Positions 34,606 through 45,018 of a DNA stretch of 64,000 nt are shown piece by piece; position 1 is the first letter of the stretch, and the number at the start of each line of letters is the position of its first letter. The DNA is taken from contig NZ_FNJH01000003.1 in the NCBI RefSeq assembly GCF_900103225.1, positions 384,471 to 448,470 on the forward strand, read 5' to 3'. The DNA is from Pseudomonas congelans. Lineage in GTDB: Bacteria > Pseudomonadota > Gammaproteobacteria > Pseudomonadales > Pseudomonadaceae. The translations under genes and the position numbers were made by a program. The notes below the pieces were generated by a model. The model was not told where the DNA came from. It did not search any database and was given only the letters and a program-made list of their open reading frames with translations.

Positions 34606-37600
34606 AATGGCGTGCCCTCTGCGACTTCTAGAGTCAGCGTACTGGCCCTGTTTGATGCCTTCACTTCAAGTTCCACAGCAGCCAGTCCGTCAATAGCGGT
34701 ATCGCCTCTTAGGCCAAGCTCCATCTGAAATAGATAGCTTCTATCGTCTTCGCCAAGGTTTAAAAGATTGGCCGGATACCAGATTTGCAGCTCGAGATAC
34801 GTTGCGTCCTTGTCGAGCGGCACCCAGGTTTCCCAGATGAGGTCTTCATTTTCAGGTGGCATGAGAGGATAGGTGAAATCTTCACTCGCCTTGCCAGCTG
34901 GCTTGTTGGTAAGCGTCCCGAACTGTTCGGCAGTCCTGAATTGCCCACGGTCCAGAAAAGCTTGATGCAGTGGGTCGCCTATTTTTTCTACAGGTAGCAC
35001 GCCCCATGGTCGCTTGCTGCTGACTATATTGAAGTGCACGGACTCCCCGCGTACCAAATTTGGCAAGCGTACTTGTACGCCAGCGCCATTTTGTACCGCT
35101 ACGCTGTAGTAATCGCCTTTGCCTAGATAACGATCCTCATAGTGCACGGTGCTTTTAACATGAATTTGCGGAGATAATTGAATTTCCATCAATGCGCGTA
35201 CTTCTTCACTCTCGCCTCTGGCAGTCTCGGGGTAGCGATAATCTAGGGTTCTCGACCAACAGCACTTGCGTAGCCACCAGCCAACACTGTCTTGCTTGAA
35301 ATAATTCAGGGCCATTGTAGTGAAAAGATAAATAGAACCTATTATGAGCAGCGCCACACTAAACCATGAACTCATCGCAACAGTCGCGAAGGCACTGGCA
35401 GGGGATAACCCTGCCATCAATTGAAAAGTTGAGCCTACTCCCATTGTGAACACAGAAATGCCTTTTACGATGATCACATTCTTTTCTTCTGGTGTTTTTG
35501 CTGCATAAAAGTCATCTGCAACCTCAAATAGTTCAAGCGTAACTGCCGCGAGTCCAAACCCACCCATCGCCACCATTGAAACTCTGAACCCGCGTATCGC
35601 ATCACCCCAAGCCACGTTACCCCGTGCCTTCCAGTAAGCCGCCGATTTATCGAGAATGCCTATGCTATAGCCGCCAATAGAAAGGGGCTTCGCCGAACTG
35701 ATAACCGCCCACGGCGCTTCTACAAACACCGCCATCAACAAGTTAAAGCTGTACCCCAACCCATAGGTCACCTTGCCGATATCCTTGGCGCTGAAGTCTC
35801 CGTCCCGAGTAAGGTCGCGATAAGTGAAGGCGGTGTTGATGAAGTTGAGCATGATCACGCCCCAGGTGATCGAGCCGGCAGTGCCGCCCAGGCTTTCGCT
35901 CCAGCGTTTGGCGGTGTTCAGCCAGTCTTTGGCGATGGCTTTGCCGGACTGGAAGTGCAGGCGAATCTCGTCCTGCAATTGCTTGGCGTATTGGTTGTTC
36001 TGATAGTCGAGCAGGGCGGGCATGCTCAGTTCGTGCAGGCGAAGTTTTTGCTCGAGCGCGCGCAGGTTGCTGGCGATGCTTTTGCGGGGGTTGTAAGCGG
36101 TGGGATAGAGCCAGCTGCGGCGGGTGTCGCTGATCTGCTTGTTGAGTACCCGCCACTCAGTGATCCAGCTTTTCAGCTTCGTAAACATTTTCTGATCGAT
36201 CGCAATACGTGCGTTCGAATCGAGCAGGAGCTGGCCGATCAACAGTGTGCGAATCAGTGCAACGATGTTCTGCTGCTTGCCCACCGCCAGACGGCTGTCG
36301 ATGGGCACCCAGGCCAGCAGGATACTTTCGAACGTCGCTTTGCCTGCGTTGCTGGCCAGTTGGCCAAGAGCTTTGAAGGTGTCCTGAACAGGCTGTTTCA
36401 GCGTCTTCATCCACGGCTTGTCGGCAAAGCCCTGATGATTGAGTGTGCTGTTGAGTTCGCCTATGCGGGTGGCCAGATTGGTGGCGTCCCCCAGACCGTT
36501 CAGCAGCGCGTTGGCCTCCTGGTGCAGCGCGTGCTTGAGCGCCGGTGAGAAGCCGTAGCGCAAGGTGCCAAACAGGCTGCTGTCGTTAGCCTCCTGCTCG
36601 GCGAGCCAGGCGCTGGCGGCGCTGTCCTGAGCGTAGATGATCTGCAGATTTAGCATGACCGTTTGCAGGTACAGCAGGCTTTCTGGATGGGTGGTGTCGA
36701 CAAACAGCTGGAGCGGTTCCGTGCCCAGATGGGTCGCCCATTGTCGGAAATCGCTTTGCGTGTCACGCACCTGTTGCAGCAGGTTGTCTCCGGTTGGCAG
36801 GTGCTGCTGAAGGTACTGACGCGCACCTGTCAGATCGACCTCGCGTCGCCATTTTTGGCGATCTTTCCAGGCTTGCATAGCCTCGTCAGAAGGCGCGCTG
36901 CCGTAACGCATTTCAATCGATCTGCGCATCTCCGGGCTCTTGAAAATATCCGGTAGCAACAGCACGCCTCCGGGAGCGGTGTTGTTGCCGATCTGCTCTT
37001 GTTCAAAAATGCATTGCTCAAAATAGGCTTCGACGTCGCTCAGGTACTGGTGGGTAAGCGCCGTATTGCCGCGCACCGATGCGTGCAGTTTTTCCGGTTC
37101 GCTCTCAGCTCCACATAGTGTGGCAACGGTCTGGGCGATCTGGATCTTGTGTTCGTGCTTGGCTTGCCAGTTACGGTAAGCGGCCTGATCGGCGGCCAGT
37201 TGCATGCCCAGATCGTTGAAAATGGCCAGCGGATCATCAAGGGCAATGAGCAGAGAGCTGTCCTGGTGTTCAACACTGCCCTGCCAGAAAACGTCAGCGC
37301 CGATGGGCGAAAGCAGTGGATTGGCGTCCTCGCTGAAGGCCTTGGAGGTGGGAATCGCCGAGTCTGCAAAACGGTCATCGTTAACCACATGTTCCTTGTC
37401 GATGTCCGCCACCGCTTCGGCAATACGCTTCAACGGCAAGGTATCCGGCTCGGCCATGGTCACGCAGTAACGCTTCAGATCCAGCGCTTTCATCCATGAC
37501 GCGCGGCTTGCCGGATTCGAGCGCAGGTGTTCGCAGATTCGCCACGTCCATTGCTGCGCAGAAAAGGCGATGTGAAGCCGGTTGTTCCGCGGATAGAGCA

Positions 37601-37994
37601 GGAAGGGTTTGCCATCGTCGGCACCGCTTCGCCGGTCACTGCCGATCTGTGCGTCTGTCCAGATGATGCGGCTCAGATGACCGTTGGCGGCTGACGAGAC
37701 GTATTCATGAAAGGTCCCGGCAGTCTCGTCATAGACATACACGTAACCGTCATACAGTTGGCGAAGGGTATAAGTGCGTGTTTTCAGCTTCGGCATCACC
37801 GCCCAGCGGCTACCCTTGAGCAGCGGCTTCAGCTTTTCGGGCGCGGTATCGTAGCGGGAGCGATCCAGCGCGTAGCGCACCGGTACGATGGCGACGTCAG
37901 GCCCTCGGAAGGGACACAGGCTGGTGGCCGTGGCGGGTGTTTTAGGGAACGTTGCAGCACGTCGTTGAGTATGGGTGCCGGATTTGTCGGTCAT
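34602..37994 (-). CDS. VasX-like type VI secretion effector (BTH_I2691 family)
   Basis: An 1130-residue protein. The N-terminal region (CPFRGPDVAIVPVRYALDR, then LKTRTYTLRQLYDGYVYVYD) is the VasX N-terminal type used by T6SS cargo effectors. The centre is helical, and between about residues 700 and 920 there are several hydrophobic segments (for example ITWGVIMLNFINTAF and WFSVALLIIGSIYLFTTMAL), consistent with membrane insertion and pore formation. The C-terminal 200 residues are soluble and beta-rich. The start at 37994 has AGGGA upstream. No hcp, vgrG or PAAR gene is near, so it is an orphan cargo. G+C falls in the C-terminal third: 22/60 at 35281-35340 against 38/60 at 36061-36120. Confidence 0.82.
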   Translation of the reverse strand: MTDKSGTHTQRRAATFPKTPATATSLCPFRGPDVAIVPVRYALDRSRYDTAPEKLKPLLKGSRWAVMPKLKTRTYTLRQLYDGYVYVYDETAGTFHEYVSSAANGHLSRIIWTDAQIGSDRRSGADDGKPFLLYPRNNRLHIAFSAQQWTWRICEHLRSNPASRASWMKALDLKRYCVTMAEPDTLPLKRIAEAVADIDKEHVVNDDRFADSAIPTSKAFSEDANPLLSPIGADVFWQGSVEHQDSSLLIALDDPLAIFNDLGMQLAADQAAYRNWQAKHEHKIQIAQTVATLCGAESEPEKLHASVRGNTALTHQYLSDVEAYFEQCIFEQEQIGNNTAPGGVLLLPDIFKSPEMRRSIEMRYGSAPSDEAMQAWKDRQKWRREVDLTGARQYLQQHLPTGDNLLQQVRDTQSDFRQWATHLGTEPLQLFVDTTHPESLLYLQTVMLNLQIIYAQDSAASAWLAEQEANDSSLFGTLRYGFSPALKHALHQEANALLNGLGDATNLATRIGELNSTLNHQGFADKPWMKTLKQPVQDTFKALGQLASNAGKATFESILLAWVPIDSRLAVGKQQNIVALIRTLLIGQLLLDSNARIAIDQKMFTKLKSWITEWRVLNKQISDTRRSWLYPTAYNPRKSIASNLRALEQKLRLHELSMPALLDYQNNQYAKQLQDEIRLHFQSGKAIAKDWLNTAKRWSESLGGTAGSITWGVIMLNFINTAFTYRDLTRDGDFSAKDIGKVTYGLGYSFNLLMAVFVEAPWAVISSAKPLSIGGYSIGILDKSAAYWKARGNVAWGDAIRGFRVSMVAMGGFGLAAVTLELFEVADDFYAAKTPEEKNVIIVKGISVFTMGVGSTFQLMAGLSPASAFATVAMSSWFSVALLIIGSIYLFTTMALNYFKQDSVGWWLRKCCWSRTLDYRYPETARGESEEVRALMEIQLSPQIHVKSTVHYEDRYLGKGDYYSVAVQNGAGVQVRLPNLVRGESVHFNIVSSKRPWGVLPVEKIGDPLHQAFLDRGQFRTAEQFGTLTNKPAGKASEDFTYPLMPPENEDLIWETWVPLDKDATYLELQIWYPANLLNLGEDDRSYLFQMELGLRGDTAIDGLAAVELEVKASNRASTLTLEVAEGTPL

Positions 37995-38314
37995 GCATGG
38001 AATCCCTGCGCAGAAACGGTCGATATCGCCCGCTGTATGCAGAGGTGCATTCCAAGATATGTGCCGACTGTCTATTTATCCATAAAAAACAAATAGATAG
38101 AGATTTAAAGCAAAGATATCGAGTAAATAAACGTGAAATAGTGCGCAAGCCTCTGCGCATATGCGCTGACTCATGCATGTGTGCTGCAGCGCTTTGAATA
38201 CAAGCCGTTGTCGGGTTTATACGGATATGGGGTGCGCAAAAGTCTGCGCACCCGCGGGGACGTGGGCCGCGCCACGCCAGGTGCGCAGGACCACGCTGTC
38301 TTCGGCCATGGCGG
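37995..38314. other. AT-rich intergenic region upstream of the effector
   Basis: The stretch 38055-38150 is unusually AT-rich (runs such as CCATAAAAAACAAATAGATA) and probably holds the effector promoter on the minus strand. A 9-bp perfect hairpin GGGTGCGCA / TGCGCACCC lies at 38230-38253 and may end the transporter transcript. I see no gene. Confidence 0.5.
38230..38253 (-). terminator. Hairpin downstream of the MFS transporter gene
   Basis: GGGTGCGCA (38230-38238), loop of six, TGCGCACCC (38245-38253). It lies about 60 bases past the transporter stop on the minus strand. No T-run follows, so it may be Rho-assisted or a transcript-stabilising stem. Confidence 0.45.
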
Positions 38315-39640
38315 TCAGGCGGTTCCTGCCGCCTTGACTGCCGAAGAACGGCTGACCCGCAATGCCACCAGACTGCCGACGATGGTCAGCGCGGCCAGTG
38401 CGTACAGCGCCAGTGTGGTCGAGCCGGTCTGGTCCTTGATCCAGCCCACCAGGTAAGGGCTGAGAAAGCCTGCCATCTGCCCGATCGAGTTGATCAGCGC
38501 CAGCCCGCCTGCGGCAACGCTGGCGCTCAGCAGGGCGGTCGGCAATGGCCAGAACATCGGCAGGCTGGTCAGGGCGCCCATGGTGGCGATGGTCAGCCCG
38601 ATAATGGCAACGATGGGCAGCGTCGCGAAGTTGGCGGCGATGATCAGGCCGGTCGCGCCCATCAGCATGGGCACCACCAGATGCCAGCGGCGCTCGTTGC
38701 GCAGGTCGGCGGAGCGGCCGACCAGCAGCATGAACACGCCAGCCATCAGGTAAGGCACGGCGCTGATCCAGCCGATCACCAGTGCATCGCTGAAACCGAG
38801 GTTCTTGATGATCGACGGCAGCCAGAAATTGATCGCGTAGACGCCGCTTTGAATGCAGAAGTAGATGAAGCCCAGAATCCATATGAACGGCATGGTCAGC
38901 ACGGAAGCCACCGAGCTTTTGCCGTGCACCGGACGGCTCAGTTCATCGTTGGTGATATCGGTCTTGACCCGTTGCCGCTGCCCGGGCGTCAGCCAGCTTG
39001 CATCCTCGACCTTGTCGCAGAGCAGAACGAAGGCCAGCACACCCAGCGCCACGGTTGGCAGACCCTGAATCAGAAACATCCATTGCCAGCCGGCCATGCC
39101 GCCCTGGCCCGCGGCGAAATGATTGAGAATCCATCCGGAAAAAGGACCGCCCAGCAGGCCGGAGACCGGAATGGCCGACATGAACAGCGCCATGATCCGC
39201 CCGCGACGCTGATTCGGATACCAGCGCGAGAGGTACAGCACGATGCCGGGGAAGAAACCGGCCTCTGCCATACCGGTCAGAAATCGCAGCACGTAGAACT
39301 CGACCGGTGTGGTGACGAACAGCAGGCAGGTCGAGAAGATTCCCCAGGTAATCATCATCAGACCGATCCAGCGACGCGGCCCGAAGCGGTTTAGTGCCAG
39401 ATTGCTGGGCAGGCCACACAGCACGTAGCCAATGAAGAAGATACCGGCACCGAGGCCATAGACCGTCTCGCTGAAATTCAGGGCATCGAGCATCTGCAGC
39501 TTGGCGAAGCCGACGTTCACGCGGTCGAGGTAATTGAACAGGTAACAAATGAAGATAAACGGGATAAGGCGCAGGGTGATGCGACGGTAGACATGATTGC
39601 CTTCGGCGTCGCCCACATCGTGGGTCGAAACAGGTGTCAT
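38315..39640 (-). CDS. MFS transporter, anion:cation symporter (ACS) family
   Basis: A 441-residue permease with twelve TM helices. The MFS signature after TM2 (YVLCGLPSNLALNRFGPRRW) and the opening ITLRLIPFIFICYLFNYLDR are typical of the ACS group (phthalate, hydroxyphenylacetate, sugar acid carriers). The ATG at 39640 has AGAGGA upstream. It lies 215 bases downstream of pobA on the same strand, so uptake of 4-hydroxybenzoate or a related aromatic acid is plausible, though the classical carrier PcaK belongs to another MFS subfamily. Confidence 0.87.
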   Translation of the reverse strand: MTPVSTHDVGDAEGNHVYRRITLRLIPFIFICYLFNYLDRVNVGFAKLQMLDALNFSETVYGLGAGIFFIGYVLCGLPSNLALNRFGPRRWIGLMMITWGIFSTCLLFVTTPVEFYVLRFLTGMAEAGFFPGIVLYLSRWYPNQRRGRIMALFMSAIPVSGLLGGPFSGWILNHFAAGQGGMAGWQWMFLIQGLPTVALGVLAFVLLCDKVEDASWLTPGQRQRVKTDITNDELSRPVHGKSSVASVLTMPFIWILGFIYFCIQSGVYAINFWLPSIIKNLGFSDALVIGWISAVPYLMAGVFMLLVGRSADLRNERRWHLVVPMLMGATGLIIAANFATLPIVAIIGLTIATMGALTSLPMFWPLPTALLSASVAAGGLALINSIGQMAGFLSPYLVGWIKDQTGSTTLALYALAALTIVGSLVALRVSRSSAVKAAGTA

Positions 39641-39756
39641 GGCGGGTGTTCCTCTGTGCTTGTTGTTTTTATATAGCCGAATAGCTATTGGGCGCACTCC
39701 CGATCATAGGTGAGCAGTGATGAAAACGCTTTGGGGTTTTGCACGGCGGCAGGGGG

Positions 39757-39784
39757 CATGCGTTGTGTGATTGCACAACGCATG
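39757..39784. promoter_or_regulatory. 11-bp perfect inverted repeat between pobA and the transporter gene
   Basis: CATGCGTTGTG (39757-39767), six-base spacer TGATTG, CACAACGCATG (39774-39784). As RNA it would be a strong hairpin and could terminate pobA; as DNA the core TTGTG-N6-CACAA looks like an operator for a dimeric regulator upstream of the transporter. The sequence alone does not decide between these. Confidence 0.55.
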
Positions 39785-39855
39785 TACGCGGGGGAGCTTA
39801 TGGCTTGTCGCGAATGTCAGTACGCAACGAAAATCACGGCGCCGGGGGCAACGCT

Positions 39856-41154
<1,299 letters not shown>

Positions 41155-41194
41155 TTATCTGGACTTTTCGAGGATCCGGACGGGAGAAGACGAC

Positions 41195-42064
41195 ATGGCC
41201 AGACCTGCCACGGCAGTGATACCGGTTTTCAAACTCTATGGGGAAACCACGGCTTGGCCGACTCCGGACCTGATCCACTGCGAGTCGATCCCCGAGCGCA
41301 GCAGGCTTCACGAATGGGAGATCAAGCCGCATCGGCATGGCGATCTGGTCCAGCTGCTTTACGTGCAGTCGGGCAAGGCGATGCTCAAGGTCGAGGACCG
41401 GGTCAGCGAGGTCGAGATACCTTCGTTGCAGGTCGTTCCGGCACTGAGCGTGCACACCTTCAGGTTCTCCAGAGATATTCAGGGCCATATTCTCAGCCTG
41501 GCCAGACCTTTGGTGGAGCAACTCGAGGCTGCGCTCGATGTCTCTGCCTTCAGCACTGCACGGTGTTATGCGCTCGGGGCGGACAGCGATTATGTGGACA
41601 CGCTGTTCAATGCCATTGCCAGCGAATATCGGCAGCCCAGAGCGGGCCGTGATCTGATGCTGCATTCGCTGGTCAATGTGCTGGCGGTGTGGCTCAGTCG
41701 GTGCAGCAGTGAACATGCCGGCGAAGAGACTCATGCAATGGATCGCGGTCGCGAGCATTTGCAGGCGTTCATGCATCAACTGGAAGCGAGTTTTCGCGAG
41801 CACTGGTCGATTGACCAGCATGCGCAGGCGCTGGGCATCAGCGCCGCGCACTTGAATGCACTGTGCCGACGGCTTTGCAACCAGTCGGCCTTGCAGATCA
41901 TCAGTGAGCGCTTGTTGCTGGAGGCCAAGCGCAACCTGATCTACACCACCCTGACCATCAATCAGGTGTCAGACAGCCTGGGGTTTTCCGAGCCGGCGTA
42001 TTTTTCGCGCTTCTTCAAGCGTGCTACCGGGCAATCCCCCAAGGCGTTTCGCCAGCAGAAATAG
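41195..42064 (+). CDS. pobR: AraC-family regulator of pobA (PobR-type)
   Basis: A 289-residue AraC regulator with an N-terminal cupin-like sensing domain (HEWEIKPHRHGDLVQLLYVQ) and a C-terminal double HTH (QHAQALGISAAHLNALCRR, then QVSDSLGFSEPAYFSRFFKR). The ATG at 41195 (MARPATAVIP) follows GGGAGAAGACGAC; an in-frame start at 41099 lacks this. Divergent placement from pobA supports activation of pobA by 4-hydroxybenzoate. The AraC-type PobR is that of pseudomonads, distinct from the IclR-type protein of Acinetobacter. Confidence 0.88.
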   Translation: MARPATAVIPVFKLYGETTAWPTPDLIHCESIPERSRLHEWEIKPHRHGDLVQLLYVQSGKAMLKVEDRVSEVEIPSLQVVPALSVHTFRFSRDIQGHILSLARPLVEQLEAALDVSAFSTARCYALGADSDYVDTLFNAIASEYRQPRAGRDLMLHSLVNVLAVWLSRCSSEHAGEETHAMDRGREHLQAFMHQLEASFREHWSIDQHAQALGISAAHLNALCRRLCNQSALQIISERLLLEAKRNLIYTTLTINQVSDSLGFSEPAYFSRFFKRATGQSPKAFRQQK

Positions 42065-42067
42065 AAA

Positions 42068-42089
42068 CGGGGTGCTCAAGAGCACCCCG
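42068..42089. terminator. Bidirectional hairpin between pobR and ppnN
   Basis: CGGGGTGCTC, two-base loop AA, GAGCACCCCG: a perfect 10-bp stem immediately after the pobR stop and 27 bases from the convergent ppnN stop. Confidence 0.7.
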
Positions 42090-42115
42090 TCGGCTTTCTG
42101 CATGTGGTTATGCGG

Positions 42116-43489
42116 TCAGGTCACGACCTGATAGCACGGCACGTACGCTGCGCCGCCAGGCAGCTTCATCCGGTGCTGATCGACGAAGGCCTGCAACAGT
42201 TTGTCCAGCGGGCCCATGATCGATGGGTCGCCGTGAATCTGATAAGGACCGTGCTGTTCGATCAGGCGAATGCCCTTGTCCTTGACGTTGCCGGCGACGA
42301 TGCCGGAAAACGCCCGGCGCAGGTTGGCAGCCAGTTCGTGAGTCGGCACATCGTGATTCAGTTGCAGCCTGGACATGTTCTCGTGGGTCGGATCGAAAGG
42401 GTGCTGGAAGCTTTCCTCGATCTTCAGCAGCCAGTTGAAGTGAAACGCGTCATTACGCTCGCGGCGGAACTGCTTCACTTCCTTCAGGCCCTGGGTCATC
42501 TGGCGGGCAACGTCTGCCGGGTTGTCGATGATGATCTGGTAGTGGCGCTGCGCCTCTTCACCGAGTGTGGCACCGACGAATGCGTGCAACTGCTGCAGGT
42601 ACGGTTCGGTGTTTTTCGGGCCGGTCAGGATCACCGGGAATGGCACGTCCTTGTTGTCCGGATGCATCAGAATGCCCAGCAGGTACAGGAACTCTTCGGC
42701 AGTGCCTGCGCCACCCGGAAAGATGATGATGCCGTGACCGACGCGCACGAACGCTTCGAGACGTTTTTCGATGTCCGGCAGAATCACCAGCTCGTTGACA
42801 ATCGGGTTGGGCGCTTCGGCGGCAATGATGCCCGGCTCGGTCAGACCCAGGTAGCGACCGCCGACGATGCGCTGCTTGGCGTGCGCGATAGTCGCACCTT
42901 TCATCGGGCCTTTCATCACGCCAGGGCCACAGCCGGTGCAGATATCCAGGCTGCGCAGGCCCAGCTCATGGCCGACTTTCTTGGTGTATTTGTATTCTTC
43001 GGTATTGATCGAATGGCCGCCCCAGCACACCACCATCTTTGGCTCGACACCGGCACGCAGGGTACGAGCGTTGCGCAGCAGATGGAACACGTAATCGGTG
43101 ATGCCCTGGGAATCGCTCAGGTCGATGCGCTGGCTGTCCAGTTCGCTTTCGGTATAGACGATGTCGCGCAAGGCGCTGAACAGCATTTCGCGGGTGCTGG
43201 CGATCATTTCGCCATCGACGAATGCATCGGCAGGCGCGTTGAGCAGCTCCAGGCGCACGCCGCGGTCCTGTTGATGGATACGGACTTCAAAACTCTCGTA
43301 CGCTTCAAGAATGGTCTTGGCGTTATCGACGTGGGCGCCGGTATTAAGAATGGCCAGGGCGCACTGGCGAAACAGGGTGTAGGTGCTGCCTGAACCGGCC
43401 GCGCTGAGCTGCTGTACTTCACGCTGGGACAGGGTTTCAAGGCTGCCTTTCGGGCTTACGGTGGCGTTAATCACTTGTCTTGGGATCAT
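42116..43489 (-). CDS. ppnN: Pyrimidine/purine nucleotide 5'-monophosphate nucleosidase (PpnN, YgdH)
   Basis: A 457-residue cytosolic enzyme that splits nucleoside monophosphates into base and ribose 5-phosphate; the E. coli protein is bound and stimulated by (p)ppGpp. The LOG-family motif is intact (IIFPGGAGTAEEFLYLLGI), preceded by GGHSINTEEYKY and CTGCGPGVMKGPMKGA. Flanking N- and C-terminal domains are as in YgdH, whose length is similar. I use the ATG at 43489 (MIPRQVIN), which has GGAA upstream, instead of the in-frame ATG at 43501 or 43546. Confidence 0.92.
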   Translation of the reverse strand: MIPRQVINATVSPKGSLETLSQREVQQLSAAGSGSTYTLFRQCALAILNTGAHVDNAKTILEAYESFEVRIHQQDRGVRLELLNAPADAFVDGEMIASTREMLFSALRDIVYTESELDSQRIDLSDSQGITDYVFHLLRNARTLRAGVEPKMVVCWGGHSINTEEYKYTKKVGHELGLRSLDICTGCGPGVMKGPMKGATIAHAKQRIVGGRYLGLTEPGIIAAEAPNPIVNELVILPDIEKRLEAFVRVGHGIIIFPGGAGTAEEFLYLLGILMHPDNKDVPFPVILTGPKNTEPYLQQLHAFVGATLGEEAQRHYQIIIDNPADVARQMTQGLKEVKQFRRERNDAFHFNWLLKIEESFQHPFDPTHENMSRLQLNHDVPTHELAANLRRAFSGIVAGNVKDKGIRLIEQHGPYQIHGDPSIMGPLDKLLQAFVDQHRMKLPGGAAYVPCYQVVT

Positions 43490-43941
43490 TCTATTTTCCA
43501 TTAGAGCGATGCAGTCGAGCATCAGGATGGCGAATATCGAGAACATTCACCCCTGTGGAGCCTTTTCTACAGCACTTGGCCGCGAAAGCAAACGCCGGAC
43601 CGTAGACGCCCCTTGCTTGAGCCCTTGTGCGTCATCGCAGGATTGAATCGGCAGGCGAATTCTTTTGAAAGCAGGCACTTGCTCCGCATGACCGTGTGGC
43701 TGAATTTTGACGCGGACGACGGGCAATAGTGAACCTGACCTCTTTAAAGGAGTCTGTTAGCTGATGGACTTTCTGGACGGCCTGCATGAAAGGGATCATC
43801 AGGTGCTTTTTCAGCGCGCCTGACAGGCAGACATTCCGTCCGGGCAGGAGTTGCAAAACCTTTGATCGCCTGCGGCTCCCATCCTTAGCCGGCCCGTTAA
43901 ACGAGGCTTTATTTTCATTTCAGATAAAGATAATTATCGCC
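43490..43941. other. Divergent intergenic region between ppnN and the SH3 protein gene
   Basis: About 450 bases. A near-palindrome GACCTCTTTAAAGGAGTC lies at 43737-43754. Short open frames cross the region (for example 43632-43856, minus) but have no ribosome site or recognisable content. Otherwise I see nothing. Confidence 0.35.
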
Positions 43942-44616
43942 ATGTCTCGTCATTTTTCCGCACTTCTTTCCCGAGCCCCTGGCCTGTTCGTCGTTTCGCG
44001 TCGCCTGCTCGGCGCAGGCCTGTTTGGCGCTGCATTGACCGTTGTCATGCCTGGCAGCGCACAGGCCGCAGGCAGCGATCGTTGGGTCAGCGACAGCCTC
44101 ACCACCTATGTCCGCAGCGGACCAACCGATGATCACCGGATTGTGGGTACGCTGAAGTCCGGGCAGAAGGTCGAGCTGCTCAGTTCTTCGGGCAAGTTCA
44201 GCCAGGTGCGTGGCGAAGGCGGCTCCACGGTGTGGATTCCGAGCAGCGACTTGCAGGAAGTCCCTGGTCAGGCCGAGCGTGTGCCACAACTGACTCAGCA
44301 GGTCGCCGATCTGACCGAGCAACTGGCGGGCATCGACAATACCTGGAAGACCCGCGTGCAGGGCATGCAGGAAACGCTGGACGCGCGCAAGAAACTGGTC
44401 GACGAACTGGAGGCGCGCACCAAGACCCTCAACGATCAACTGGCCGACTCTCAGGCTGAATTGCGTGCGACTCAGGCGCGTCTTGGCGATGAGAACAAAC
44501 AGGTGATGATGCGTTACATGGTCTACGGCGGCAGCATTGCCGGTGCTGGCTTGCTGGTCGGCCTGATCCTTCCGGCGTTGACCAAGGGCCGCAAGAAGAA
44601 CGACGGCTGGGTGTAA
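43942..44616 (+). CDS. TIGR04211-type SH3 domain / coiled-coil envelope protein (YgiM-like)
   Basis: A 224-residue exported protein: a signal peptide (GAGLFGAALTVVMPGSAQAA, cleaved near residue 42), a bacterial SH3 domain (WVSDSLTTYVRSGPTDDHRI to WIPSSDLQ), a coiled coil of about 80 residues (LTQQVADLTEQLAG to ELRATQARLGDEN) and a C-terminal TM helix (YGGSIAGAGLLVGLILPAL) with a basic cytoplasmic tail. The order matches the YgiM family, of unknown role at the cell envelope. The ATG at 43942 gives the proper signal peptide. Confidence 0.87.
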   Translation: MSRHFSALLSRAPGLFVVSRRLLGAGLFGAALTVVMPGSAQAAGSDRWVSDSLTTYVRSGPTDDHRIVGTLKSGQKVELLSSSGKFSQVRGEGGSTVWIPSSDLQEVPGQAERVPQLTQQVADLTEQLAGIDNTWKTRVQGMQETLDARKKLVDELEARTKTLNDQLADSQAELRATQARLGDENKQVMMRYMVYGGSIAGAGLLVGLILPALTKGRKKNDGWV

Positions 44617-45018
44617 AACCGCTTGCACCACCTAACATGCCAGCGCCCCGCGCTGGCATGTTGTCCGCCATGCTGCGTGTTGTATCGAGTGCGCAGTTTG
44701 ATGTGTGACAGACCTCTCCGAAAACGCCTTTTCCCTGCCGCAATCACGATCCAGCCCACACTCTTTGTGCCTGCCCGACACAGGGTCCGTGTGCGAAGTT
44801 GATGTTCGTTCTACAGTTTCTGCGTGGATGGTCGAAAAACTGAGTGTCGCCCTCAGCCCTTCGCTCCGACGCGCGGGCAGGGGTAACGGCAAGCTGTATT
44901 GTGGCTCGATGCCATTACTTATTGTGTGCGTCCTGAAAAATGGGCTGCCGAGTCGGGTCTGAACGGTTTTCAGGCCGCGGGTCTCATATTTTCACCCCTC
45001 CCCTGTGCAGGAATCCGG
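44617..45018. other. Intergenic region with terminator and promoter
   Basis: About 400 bases between the SH3 protein and the TPR response regulator. A strong terminator hairpin is at 44634-44662 (listed separately). The remainder, 44670-45018, carries short open frames but nothing recognisable; the promoter of the response regulator is probably in 44830-45000. Confidence 0.45.
44634..44662 (+). terminator. 12-bp hairpin terminator after the SH3 protein gene
   Basis: AACATGCCAGCG (44634-44645), loop of five, CGCTGGCATGTT (44651-44662): a perfect 12-bp stem starting 18 bases after the stop codon, followed by GTCC rather than a T-run. Confidence 0.65.

Noticed and set aside
33913..37994. Possible complete type VI secretion cluster
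   Set aside because: No hcp, vgrG, PAAR, tss or adaptor gene is in the flanks; only cargo and a partner gene are seen.
42104..43393. 429-codon plus-strand frame opposite ppnN
   Set aside because: Antisense to a clear LOG-family gene, no ribosome site, composition typical of a reverse-frame artefact.
43632..43856. Small minus-strand gene in the ppnN-SH3 gap
   Set aside because: No ribosome site, no recognisable motif and no coding-type base periodicity by eye.
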